Shown here one piece after another: positions 1 through 9,070 of a DNA stretch of 64,000 nt. Origin of the DNA: a bacterium. GTDB taxonomy: Bacteria > UBA10199 > JACPAL01 > GCA-016699445. A program made the position numbers and the translations under genes. Under the pieces are notes generated by a model, which made no database searches, was not told where the DNA came from, and saw only the letters and a list, made by a program, of their open reading frames with translations. The stretch covers positions 62,001-126,000 of the forward strand of contig DATIGE010000003.1 of assembly GCA_035454885.1 (NCBI GenBank). The letters run 5' to 3'. Every line of letters begins with the position of its first letter. Position 1 is the stretch's first letter.

Positions 1-223
1 ACGCGAGCCGGAGCAAAATCCGGTAATCGATCAGGAGCGAGGCCATCCCCAGCGCGATGCCGACCGCGAACCAGACGAGCTGGGAGACGAACAGGGGGGA
101 GACCGAACCGACGGCGATGTCATAGGTCGCGCTGTAGAGATTGAGGAGACCGACGACGGAGAGGGCCAGCGTCACCCAAAGCAGAGGCCAATGAAAGTGG
201 TATTTCAATCTCTTATCGAACAC
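1..223 (-). CDS. rodA: RodA/FtsW-family lipid II polymerase, N-terminal part only
   Basis: Only the first 74 codons lie in the window; the gene runs off the left edge. The translation starts VFDKRLKYHFHWPLLW and shows two hydrophobic segments with an LNLYSAT stretch between them, typical of the first loop of RodA/FtsW (SEDS) glycan polymerases. The GTG start at 221-223 sits inside the end of mrdA (11-base overlap) and has an AAGGGA ribosome site just upstream. SEDS proteins pair with class B PBPs, here the adjacent PBP2. Position after mreBCD-mrdA supports RodA rather than FtsW. Confidence 0.85.
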   Translation of the reverse strand, partial: MFDKRLKYHFHWPLLWVTLALSVVGLLNLYSATYDIAVGSVSPLFVSQLVWFAVGIALGMASLLIDYRILLRLA

Positions 224-2144
224 GTCTCTTTCCCTTCTTGGGGGCCGCCTGTTTTTCTTCCTTCTTGGGCAACAAACCCTGAAAATCGAGATATTTTTCG
301 ATCACGTCCCGCACGATCGGCGCCGCGGCCGATGCACCGAAGCCGCCGTGCTCGACGATCGCAGCCACGGCGATACGCGGTCCCTCGACCGGCGCGTAGG
401 CCACGAACCAGGCGTGATCCTCGGTGTTGATGCCCCGGGCCCGGGCCTTGCCCTCCTCGCTGATGACCTGGGCCGTCCCCGTCTTGCCCGCCATCTGGAA
501 GGTCTTGGAGGCGAGCCGATGCGCCGTGCCTCCTGGGCTCTGGACCGCCCCCAGCATGCCCTTGCGGACGATTTCCAGATTCTTAGGCGAGACCGGAAGG
601 GGCTCCCCTTCCCCGGGCAACGGCGGACGTTCCATGAGACCGTCCGCCCCCTCAACGGCCTTGAGCAAATGCGGAACAATTTTCCGTCCCGTGGCCATCT
701 CGGACACCATGAGGGCGTTCTGAAGCGGCGTCGCCGTGTCGTATCCCTGCCCCACCGAAATGGAAATGTTCTCGCCGGGCTGCCAGTCCTGCTTGAAGAC
801 CCTCTTTTTCCATTCCGCCGTCGGGATGAGTCCCGGCTTCTCCCCTTCCAGGTCGATTCCCGTCCTCAGCCCCAACCCAAAGAGGTTCGCGTACTTCGCC
901 AACCGGTCGACTCCCAGCTTGAGCCCCATTTGATAGAAAAAGGTGTCGCAGGACTCGGCGATCGCGCGCTCGACCGAAATGGCGCCGTGGCCTCCCTTGT
1001 TCCAGCACTTGAAGAACCGCTTGCCGTATTTGAGCCCCCCGGAACAGCCGATCCGGTCGTTGGGCCCGATGATCCCCTCCTCGAGCGCGGCCAGGGCGGT
1101 CACGAGCTTGAAGGTGGAGCCCGGCGGGTACGCCCCTTGGGTCGCCCGGTTGAGAAGCAGGTTCCCGGGATCGGTGACGAGCTTCGCCCAGTAATTGTGG
1201 GAAACGTTCGCGACGAGCTCGCCGGGATCGTAAGACGGGACGCTCACCATGGCGAGGATTTCTCCGTCATTCGGATCGAGGGCCACCAGGGCCCCGGACT
1301 TGCCTTCAAACCGATCCTCCGCGAATTTTTGGAGGCGGCTGTCCAGGGTCAGGATCAGGTTGCTCCCGTGAACCGATTCCTCTTCCGTCAGAAGAGAGGC
1401 CAGGTCCTCGTTCTGAACCTCGCGCCCCACGGCGTCGACGATCTTCTGCTGGTAGCCGTCGCGCCCCTTGAGCAGCCACTCCCAGGTCCTCTCCAGCCCC
1501 GAGGCCCCGACCAGGTCACCCAGCACGTAACGTCCCGGCTGATCCTTCTTCACACGGGCCAGTTCCTTTTCGGAGATTTCCCCGATGTAGCCCAGGGTCG
1601 CCGCGGCGATCGGGCCCTGCGGGTAGCTGCGTAAAGGGCGCGCGCCCACTTCGACGCCCCTGAAATCGAAGCCCCCCTCCGGGTCCGAGGCGTCCGGCTC
1701 GAGCGACTTCGCAGTCCGGATGCGAACGGCCGTGTCGTAGGGAATGTCGGACGCGACGGGAATGGGAAAATAGGACGGGCTCTTTTTGTTTTTGGCCCAC
1801 TTTTGTTCGACCAGTTCCGGATCGACTTGGGCAAACGTCCGAAGGGTTTTCTTGACGCCCTCGATGTCGACGATCTCCTGGGGCACGACGCTCAAGTCGA
1901 AGGACGGACGGTTCTGGGCGATCGGCCGCCGGTTCCGGTCGAAAATCACGCCCCGGGAGGCCGGCATCCGGATCTCCTTCATGGTGTGGACGGCGGAGAA
2001 TGCGAGAAAATTCCGCCCCCGGACGACCTGCAGGTAGAACAGACGCGCGGTCGCGGCGGAGAAAAACAGAAGGATCACGAGGTAGCAAAAGACGTAGCGG
2101 CCCTCGAAATGCGTCCGGCGTTCGGTGGAAAGTTCAAGAGGCAT
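213..2144 (-). CDS. mrdA: Penicillin-binding protein 2 (peptidoglycan transpeptidase)
   Basis: This 643-residue protein cross-links peptidoglycan during lateral wall growth, partnered by RodA. A single N-terminal membrane anchor (about 16-41) is followed by the PBP dimerisation region. The transpeptidase domain has all three active-site motifs: STFK (343-346, catalytic Ser343), SCD (398-400, the SxN position with D as usual in PBP2) and KTGT (554-557). Cysteines at 367 and 380 flank a GGLKYG segment as in many PBP2 proteins. The start overlaps mreD by 11 bases and the end overlaps rodA by 11, implying translational coupling. The tail is lysine/arginine rich. Family length is normal (about 620-650). 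Confidence 0.97.
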   Translation of the reverse strand: MPLELSTERRTHFEGRYVFCYLVILLFFSAATARLFYLQVVRGRNFLAFSAVHTMKEIRMPASRGVIFDRNRRPIAQNRPSFDLSVVPQEIVDIEGVKKTLRTFAQVDPELVEQKWAKNKKSPSYFPIPVASDIPYDTAVRIRTAKSLEPDASDPEGGFDFRGVEVGARPLRSYPQGPIAAATLGYIGEISEKELARVKKDQPGRYVLGDLVGASGLERTWEWLLKGRDGYQQKIVDAVGREVQNEDLASLLTEEESVHGSNLILTLDSRLQKFAEDRFEGKSGALVALDPNDGEILAMVSVPSYDPGELVANVSHNYWAKLVTDPGNLLLNRATQGAYPPGSTFKLVTALAALEEGIIGPNDRIGCSGGLKYGKRFFKCWNKGGHGAISVERAIAESCDTFFYQMGLKLGVDRLAKYANLFGLGLRTGIDLEGEKPGLIPTAEWKKRVFKQDWQPGENISISVGQGYDTATPLQNALMVSEMATGRKIVPHLLKAVEGADGLMERPPLPGEGEPLPVSPKNLEIVRKGMLGAVQSPGGTAHRLASKTFQMAGKTGTAQVISEEGKARARGINTEDHAWFVAYAPVEGPRIAVAAIVEHGGFGASAAAPIVRDVIEKYLDFQGLLPKKEEKQAAPKKGKRRVR

Positions 2145-2619
2145 ACGGCCGCTCTATTTTGCCTCCGGCTCGCAGCAAGGGAAAGACCGCTATCGAGGCC
2201 ACGCCTTCCAGAACGGCCCACGCCGCCAGATGGCCGAAGCCCGCGGGAAATGCGTAACCCTGCCAGACCAGGAGGCCGGACTCGAGGCCCCGGTACGCCA
2301 ACGAAAGAAGAGCGACCCAAACAGCCTGAGACGTCCTCTTTTGAAAAAAGAGGTTCTGGTGCGTCATGCGGAGCAGGAAATAAACCGCGAGGTAGGCTAG
2401 GGAGACCGTCCCGTGAAACGGCGCCCCCAGGGCTTCCTGGATCAATCCCAACAGGAGGACGACGAATCCGCCGGGCACGAGCGGGACGTAAAATCCCAGA
2501 AAAAGGACCGCCAGCCAGACGATGTCCAGTTTCAGGTCGGGAAGAGGAAGCCGCACGACCGATCCTTGGAGGATGAGGGCCGCGAAGACGACCACGAAAA
2601 AGAATGGCGACGCTTTCAC
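2134..2619 (-). CDS. mreD: Rod shape-determining protein MreD
   Basis: A 161-residue, almost entirely hydrophobic protein with about five membrane segments and a GLIQEALGAPFHGTVSL stretch typical of MreD (family length about 160-170). It is an inner-membrane component of the elongasome that works with MreC. Its start shares an ATGA-type 4-base overlap with the end of mreC, and its end overlaps mrdA by 11 bases. Sequence conservation in MreD is low, so the call rests on hydropathy, size and operon position between mreC and mrdA. Confidence 0.9.
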   Translation of the reverse strand: MKASPFFFVVVFAALILQGSVVRLPLPDLKLDIVWLAVLFLGFYVPLVPGGFVVLLLGLIQEALGAPFHGTVSLAYLAVYFLLRMTHQNLFFQKRTSQAVWVALLSLAYRGLESGLLVWQGYAFPAGFGHLAAWAVLEGVASIAVFPLLRAGGKIERPYAS

Positions 2620-3455
2620 GGCAGCACCAAGACCTCGCTCAGTTTAAAAAAATCGACCGCCGGAATCACTTCGGCCTGCTGGAAGATGTCGTACTGCTTC
2701 GCCTTGTGTTCGCGAACGCTTCCGATCGGAATGCCGGGCGGATACACGCCGTCCATGCCGGACGTTGTGACGCGCGCGCCCTCCGCGATATCCGTCGATT
2801 GGCTCAAGTACTCGAAGGCGCTGATGAAGAGGTCCCTTTTCAGCCCGAGCTTGAGCGACTTGCCGACGACCAAGCCCCGGGCCCCGGAAGGATCGAGCCG
2901 CCCGTCCACGGCGCTGGTGGGATCGGTGATGATCAGCACCTGGCTCGTGCCCGGAAAAACCCGGGACACCTGCCCCACCAGGCCGTCCGCGGAAACCACG
3001 GGGGCGCGGCGCCTCACGCCGTCGTCCGACCCCCTGTTGATTGTGATGATCCCGTACGGCGCAGCCGGCGGATAACCGGTCACCCGGGCCACGACCCCCT
3101 TGCCCGAGAGCTGGTTCTTGAGGTCGAGCATGGCCAGAAGCCTCCGGTTCTCCTCCTCCAGGCCGTTCGAGACGACCTCCCGCTCCTTGAGCCGCGCGTT
3201 TTCCGCCCGAAGCGTCTCATTCTCCCGTTCCAAGCCCTTGAGGAAAACATACCGTTCGAAGGTCCGCGCCACGCGATCGCGCGCGGCCGTCACCCCGCGT
3301 ACGGCCGGCGATACCACGAAGACGACCGGGCGGTCGAACCAGCGAAGCGCTCCGGAGGATTCGATCTGCTGATGGCGAAGATAGAGAAGCAGGGCCGCGC
3401 CCGCGAGCGCCGCGGCGATCATGAGTTTCTTCAGCCTGGTTCCAGAAAAGAACAT
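2616..3455 (-). CDS. mreC: Rod shape-determining protein MreC
   Basis: MreC is a periplasmic scaffold that links MreB filaments to PBP2 and RodA. The protein has a short cytoplasmic start, one membrane segment (about 10-27 of the chosen start), a coiled coil rich in E/R/L (around ERENETLRAENARLKE) and a beta-rich C-terminal region with the family sequence GLVGQVSRVFPGTSQVLIITD. I chose ATG at 3455 (279 aa). An earlier in-frame GTG at 3479 would lie inside a 13-bp hairpin and is less likely. Neither start has a clear ribosome site, so translation may depend on coupling to mreB. Confidence 0.93.
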   Translation of the reverse strand: MFFSGTRLKKLMIAAALAGAALLLYLRHQQIESSGALRWFDRPVVFVVSPAVRGVTAARDRVARTFERYVFLKGLERENETLRAENARLKEREVVSNGLEEENRRLLAMLDLKNQLSGKGVVARVTGYPPAAPYGIITINRGSDDGVRRRAPVVSADGLVGQVSRVFPGTSQVLIITDPTSAVDGRLDPSGARGLVVGKSLKLGLKRDLFISAFEYLSQSTDIAEGARVTTSGMDGVYPPGIPIGSVREHKAKQYDIFQQAEVIPAVDFFKLSEVLVLP

Positions 3456-3461
3456 GCGAGG

Positions 3462-3490
3462 AGCCACGGAACGTTTCACGTTCCGTGGCT
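3462..3490 (-). promoter_or_regulatory. Perfect 13-bp hairpin between mreB and mreC
   Basis: AGCCACGGAACGT at 3462-3474 and its exact reverse complement at 3478-3490 enclose a 3-base loop. It begins three bases after the mreB stop codon in the transcript and ends seven bases before the mreC ATG. No T-run follows, so it is probably an mRNA stability or processing element, or a partial attenuator that keeps MreB above MreC, rather than a full terminator. Confidence 0.75.
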
Positions 3491-3492
3491 AA

Positions 3493-4641
<1,149 letters not shown>

Positions 4642-4701
4642 TTAGTGGACCTCCACACCAAAGGTGCGATTCGGAATTGGATTTTTTAGGAGGTTCGAAA
4701 C

Positions 4702-5355
4702 GTGTTAGACGAAATCCGCAGACACGCCGCCAACTGGGTCGTCAAGGCCACCTTGGGCGTCATCATCTTCACCTTCATCGCCTTCTTCGGTTGGTCGAGG
4801 GTCGCCAACCGCTACCAGGACGCCCACCTCTACGTCGCGAGCGTCGGCGGCCAAGGCATCCCGCGGAAAAAATACGAGAATCTGATGCAAGAGACCGTCG
4901 AACGTCTGCGCCAGGACATTTCCGGTAATCTTCCGGAAAACATGGAGGAAATCCTGAAAGGGAACGTCCTCGACCAGCTCGTCACCCGCGAGCTCGCCGC
5001 GCGCTACGGCCACGAACTCGGTCTGACGGTCTCCGATGAAGAGGTGGCTGAATTCATCCGCAACAACACGGGCCTTTTCGCCGCCGGCAATTTCGACCTC
5101 AAGGCCTATGAAAACAACTTTTTGCCCGACTACCGCCGGCGCAACGGCGAGGACTTCGAAAACGCCGTCCGCCGCGACCTCCTCATCGAGAAGACCCAAA
5201 CGGTCGTGACGGCCGCCTTCGGACCCTGGGAGAGCGAGCTCGACCGATCGCTCGAGGAAAAATCCTCTTCGATCACCAGCACCTCCCCAATCGACCTCTT
5301 CGGCGACTGGCTCGAAATACAGCGCCAGAAGACCAAGATTGAAACCTACCGGTAA
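4702..5355 (+). CDS. SurA/PpiD N-terminal-domain protein lacking a parvulin domain
   Basis: A 217-residue protein with an N-terminal membrane anchor (WVVKATLGVIIFTFIAFFGW, about 12-31) and then a helical region containing VGGQGIPRKKYENLM and LDQLVTRELAARYGHELGL. This arrangement is that of PpiD/SurA N-terminal chaperone domains. The parvulin peptidyl-prolyl isomerase domain of full-length PpiD (about 600 aa) is absent, and the frame ends at a clean TAA. The GTG start has an excellent AGGAGGT site. It is probably a periplasm-facing folding factor or a shortened paralogue. It is divergent from mreB and 10 bases upstream of cca. Confidence 0.72.
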   Translation: MLDEIRRHAANWVVKATLGVIIFTFIAFFGWSRVANRYQDAHLYVASVGGQGIPRKKYENLMQETVERLRQDISGNLPENMEEILKGNVLDQLVTRELAARYGHELGLTVSDEEVAEFIRNNTGLFAAGNFDLKAYENNFLPDYRRRNGEDFENAVRRDLLIEKTQTVVTAAFGPWESELDRSLEEKSSSITSTSPIDLFGDWLEIQRQKTKIETYR

Positions 5356-5365
5356 AGAGGCCTCC

Positions 5366-6793
5366 GTGTCCTTTCTCACCGAGCTGAACCAAGCGGGCGG
5401 CCGCGTTTTTGAAGTCGGCGGAACCGTCCGCGACCGCCTGCTCGGCCGCGTCTCCAAGGACAAAGACCTCCTTGTCACGGGCTTGAAACTCGACGCGATC
5501 ACCCGGATCCTGCGCCGCCACGGCGAGGTCTTCACCGTGGGAAAAAGTTTCGGCGTCCTGAAATTCCACCCGAAGGACGCGCCGGAGACGGAGTACGACT
5601 TCGCCCTGCCGCGCAAGGAGACGTCAACCGGCGCGGGTCATCGGGATTTTCTCGTGGATTTCGATCCCGAATTGCCGGTTGAAGTCGATCTCTCCCGCCG
5701 CGACTTCACCATCAATGCGATGGCGATCGAAACGAGCACGGGAAAGCTTCTCGATCCCTTTCAGGGCAAGGAGGATCTCGAGAACCGCATTCTCCGCATG
5801 GTCTTCGACCGCGCCTTTGAAGAGGACCCTCTCCGGCTCCTGCGCGCGGTCCAGTTCGCGGCCCGTTTCAAGCTCGCGGTCGAACCGGCGACCTTCGAGG
5901 CCATGAAGAAAAACGCGGACCGGATCCGCACCGTCTCGCCCGAGCGGGTGAGCGAGGAGATCCGCAAACTCCTCTCGGCCGAGAAGCCGTCGGAAGGCTT
6001 CGTCCTCATGAGGGACACCGGCCTCCTGGGCCCCCTCCTTCCGGAGCTCGCGGAGAACGTGGGCGTCGAGCAAGGCAACAAGGCCGACAAGGACGACGTC
6101 TTTCTTCACACGATGAAGGTCCTGGACGCCTCGCGAAAGGACGAGGCGATTCCGATGGCGGGGGATCTCGAGCTCATGCTCGCCGCCCTCTTCCACGATG
6201 TGGGCAAGGCGCGCACGCAGCGGTTCGACGCCGATAAGAACCGGATGACGTTCTACGGCCACCAGATCCTCTCCAAGCGCATGGCGCGGAAACGCATGAG
6301 CCATCTGAAAATGACCGTTTTGGGCGTCAATCCTGAAAACGTCGCGCACTTGGTCGAACACCACATGTTCCAGACCAAGGCCCACTTCAACGACCGCGCC
6401 ATCCGCCGGTTCATCAACAAGGTGGGGCCCGATCAGATCTTGAAACTCGTGGATCTCCGCATCGCCGACAACCGCGGCGGCAAGTACCCGGAGGGCATTA
6501 AGGGGGTGCTCCGCCTCCGGCGAAAGATCCAAGACGAGCTGGAGAAGAAGACCCCGTTCGGCGTGAAGGATCTGGCGGTGCGCGGGACGGACCTGATGGC
6601 CCTGGGGATCCCCGAAGGCCCGGGGATCGGGCGGATCCTGAAAGAGCTGATCGAATACGTTCTGGACGATCCGGAAACCAACACGAAGGAGGCCCTCCTT
6701 GACCTCGCGAAAAAAATCCTCGAAGGCAAAGCCCCGCCCCGTCAAAAAGAAGAAAAAGACCCCTTCGCGCCGGAAGAAGAAGGCGATCATTGA
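5366..6793 (+). CDS. cca: tRNA nucleotidyltransferase / poly(A) polymerase family protein with HD domain
   Basis: Adds or repairs the 3' CCA end of tRNAs, or is a related poly(A) polymerase. The class II nucleotidyltransferase head has GGTVRD (18-23), the DKD metal motif (32-34) and RRDFTINAMAI. A C-terminal HD phosphohydrolase-type domain has LFHDVGKA. The GTG start at 5366 was chosen for an AGAGG site and because the head begins directly after it (475 aa). The tRNA-Leu in this window lacks an encoded CCA, which fits a need for this enzyme. CCA-adding and poly(A)-adding members are hard to separate by eye; the HD domain favours the CCA-adding type. Confidence 0.88.
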   Translation: MSFLTELNQAGGRVFEVGGTVRDRLLGRVSKDKDLLVTGLKLDAITRILRRHGEVFTVGKSFGVLKFHPKDAPETEYDFALPRKETSTGAGHRDFLVDFDPELPVEVDLSRRDFTINAMAIETSTGKLLDPFQGKEDLENRILRMVFDRAFEEDPLRLLRAVQFAARFKLAVEPATFEAMKKNADRIRTVSPERVSEEIRKLLSAEKPSEGFVLMRDTGLLGPLLPELAENVGVEQGNKADKDDVFLHTMKVLDASRKDEAIPMAGDLELMLAALFHDVGKARTQRFDADKNRMTFYGHQILSKRMARKRMSHLKMTVLGVNPENVAHLVEHHMFQTKAHFNDRAIRRFINKVGPDQILKLVDLRIADNRGGKYPEGIKGVLRLRRKIQDELEKKTPFGVKDLAVRGTDLMALGIPEGPGIGRILKELIEYVLDDPETNTKEALLDLAKKILEGKAPPRQKEEKDPFAPEEEGDH

Positions 6794-6833
6794 ATTCGGC
6801 GAAGCCGAATTGGTCACGGAGGTCTGGTCCACG

Positions 6834-7487
6834 ATGGAAATCCAGGCCCGGGAGAATCCGGCCGTCGCCCTCCTCCATGAACGCATGGAGGGGAACCTGA
6901 CGCTCGTCGGACTCACCGGCGGCATCGCCTGCGGCAAGTCGACCGTTTCCGGAATTTTAAGGGAAATGGGATTGCCGGTCATCGACGCCGACCAGATCGC
7001 GCGGGACGTCGTCCGCCCCGGAGAACCGGCCTATGACGAAATCGTCGCGGAGTTCGGGAGGGAGATCCTCGCCGGCGACGGAACCCTCGATCGCGAAAAG
7101 CTGGGGGCCTTGGTTTTCGAGGACGACGAGAAAAGACGGCGCTTGGAGGCGATCACTCACCCCGTCATCTTCCGCGCGATCGCCCAGGAGGTGGCCCGGC
7201 TGCGCCTGGAACGGAATCCGAAGACCATCGTCGTCGACGCCGCCCTTCTCTTCGAATCCGGACTCGCCGGCTGCATGGACAAAAACGTCGCCGTCACCCT
7301 GAGTGAGGACCTTCAGCTCAAGCGCCTCATGGAACGGGACCATCTCGACGAAACCGCCGCGCGGCTTCGCATGGCCTCCCAGATGCCGTCCGCCGAAAAG
7401 GCGGAAAGGGCCCACCTCCTCATCGACAATTCCGGCACACGGGAAGAGACCCGGGGGGCCGTCCGGGCGCTCTTTGCAAGCCTCTGA
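6834..7487 (+). CDS. coaE: Dephospho-CoA kinase
   Basis: Catalyses the last step of coenzyme A synthesis, phosphorylating dephospho-CoA with ATP. The P-loop GLTGGIACGKST is followed by VIDADQIARDVV and VVDAALLFESGL, all standard CoaE motifs. The start is uncertain. ATG 6834 has GGAGGT 10 bases upstream (217 aa). ATG 6885 gives the usual 200-aa length but lacks a ribosome site. TTG 6699 has a perfect AAGGAGG site but would overlap cca by 95 bases and add a Lys-rich tail. Same strand as cca and probably co-transcribed. Confidence 0.93.
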   Translation: MEIQARENPAVALLHERMEGNLTLVGLTGGIACGKSTVSGILREMGLPVIDADQIARDVVRPGEPAYDEIVAEFGREILAGDGTLDREKLGALVFEDDEKRRRLEAITHPVIFRAIAQEVARLRLERNPKTIVVDAALLFESGLAGCMDKNVAVTLSEDLQLKRLMERDHLDETAARLRMASQMPSAEKAERAHLLIDNSGTREETRGAVRALFASL

Positions 7488-7511
7488 TCGTGATGTTCGC
7501 GATCCAGTCCT

Positions 7512-9023
7512 TCAGCGGGTTTTTCTGAGGTAGGTCTGTTCGACGAAAAGCCTGAGGCTCAAAAGCAGCCCGTAAGGGCTTACGGAGGACGCGAGGCGCA
7601 GAAACCCCTCCTCGCCCGAGGCCAGCCGCAGGAGAATTTCTTCGAGGTAGGCTTCGACCTCCGACGCGACGAAGTTCAGGTAGCGCCAGGCCAGCCCTCT
7701 CTCCTCGATTTGCCGGACGTGGAGGTATTCGTGGCGCAGGTTGGCCGCGACGTCCCTCTCGCCCAGGGAGTCGAGCATCAAAAAGCGCTTTTCGGGATCC
7801 CCGAGCAGGGGGTGCTCATAGGCGGCTTCCACCGCCGAGGCCGACGACGTCCCCTGGGCCCTCGCCTTTTCCACGACGTAAGCCCGCAAGGCCTTGACCG
7901 AAAAAAAATCCGTCCTCAGATCGCCCGTCTCCGGATGGAGCCTCGCCGCGAGCTCCCGGGCGATTCCGTCGTCGTAAATCCTCGCCAGGGCGCCCAGGCG
8001 CTCCGGACTCCGCGTGTCCCCATGGACGGCCGAAGCCCGCACAAGGTCCTCCCATCGTTGCGTCCGTTCCTCCAACGGCCGGGCCAAGAGCCTCTCCGCT
8101 TCGCGCCAAAAACGCAGGACCGACGCGGCCAGCTCAGGATCGTCCAGGAACCCCGTGTGGATCGTCCCGCGGATCTCGTCCGCGGAACGGGCGCGCAGGG
8201 CGCCGCCGGAGTCATAGCCCGCCTTCACGAAGGGGAGACCGCCGAACTCGAAGACCTTGTGCTCGCAGCTTCGGGGCGGCGTCCGCCGCGAGAGCACGTG
8301 AAAGAGCCGGTTGAGCCTCAGATAGGCCGTGGCGTGCGACGGCGCCGCGCGCAGCTCCCCGGCCACCGACGGGGCCAGGCGCGGATCGGCCAGGGCCGTG
8401 AGAAAAACCCCGGGAATCTCTCCGACGGGCGTCGGGTGCGCCTCCGAAAACCCGTCGGGGTGCACCAGACAGCGGCGCTTCCAATCGACGGTCCCGACAA
8501 AGCGTTGGAGGACCCCTTTGAGGTCCCCGGGAAGCCCCTGGCCGTCCAGGACGACGCAGGCTCCGGCGGCGCCGGCCGAGAGTCGGGCCGGGGCATCGAC
8601 CAACCGGAAGCGCGGGCCGAAGCCCGGCCCCTCGCAAAACCTTTCCAGATCCGCCAGGGAATAGGAACGTAACAGCAGGACGGAGAACCTCTCCCAAAGC
8701 GCGTCTTCGCCGCTCCGGAGGACGGCCTGGGCGATCTCGTGGCTCAAGTATTCGTGGAGGGAATTCGCCGACGGATCGCCGGCGTCCATCCGCTCGAGTC
8801 GATCGAGGATGCTCCGGACGAAGGGCGCGAGCGGGTGCGCCGCCCACAGGGCCGGCACCGCGGGCGGCTCCGAACGGGGGACGGAGGCCACCGTAGCCGT
8901 CCCTTCCCCGGACGCCGGCGCCGGAAGCACCGGGGACGCGCCCTCCTGCGGCACGCCACAAGGCGGCACCAGGACGGGCCAATGTCCACCGATGAACGGG
9001 TACGACGGCATCCCGTACACCAT
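7512..9023 (-). CDS. Putative HExxH metalloprotease (gluzincin-like), paralogue of the product at 12630-14048
   Basis: No named family was recognised. The 503-residue protein has a Pro-rich, probably disordered first 55 residues and then a mostly helical body. Near the C-terminus is HEYLH (431-435), a zinc-protease HExxH motif, followed 20 residues later by SEVEAYLEE. The glutamates at 455 and 457 match those in the paralogue at the same spacing. An EHKVFEF segment near 245 and the C-terminal SSVSPYG also match it. It is the last gene of a minus-strand cluster, 47 bases after the PP2C gene. An alternative start is ATG at 9011 (MPSYPF). No signal peptide or membrane segment is evident. Substrate unknown. 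Confidence 0.6.
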   Translation of the reverse strand: MVYGMPSYPFIGGHWPVLVPPCGVPQEGASPVLPAPASGEGTATVASVPRSEPPAVPALWAAHPLAPFVRSILDRLERMDAGDPSANSLHEYLSHEIAQAVLRSGEDALWERFSVLLLRSYSLADLERFCEGPGFGPRFRLVDAPARLSAGAAGACVVLDGQGLPGDLKGVLQRFVGTVDWKRRCLVHPDGFSEAHPTPVGEIPGVFLTALADPRLAPSVAGELRAAPSHATAYLRLNRLFHVLSRRTPPRSCEHKVFEFGGLPFVKAGYDSGGALRARSADEIRGTIHTGFLDDPELAASVLRFWREAERLLARPLEERTQRWEDLVRASAVHGDTRSPERLGALARIYDDGIARELAARLHPETGDLRTDFFSVKALRAYVVEKARAQGTSSASAVEAAYEHPLLGDPEKRFLMLDSLGERDVAANLRHEYLHVRQIEERGLAWRYLNFVASEVEAYLEEILLRLASGEEGFLRLASSVSPYGLLLSLRLFVEQTYLRKTR

Positions 9024-9070
9024 CGGGGACTGACGTCAAAAGTTGCTCAGAAATCAGCTGCTTTCGAGTC

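Noticed and set aside
6699-6833. TTG 6699 as the coaE start
   Set aside because: Despite a perfect AAGGAGG site, it would overlap cca by 95 bases and add a Lys-rich tail unlike CoaE; kept only as an alternative.
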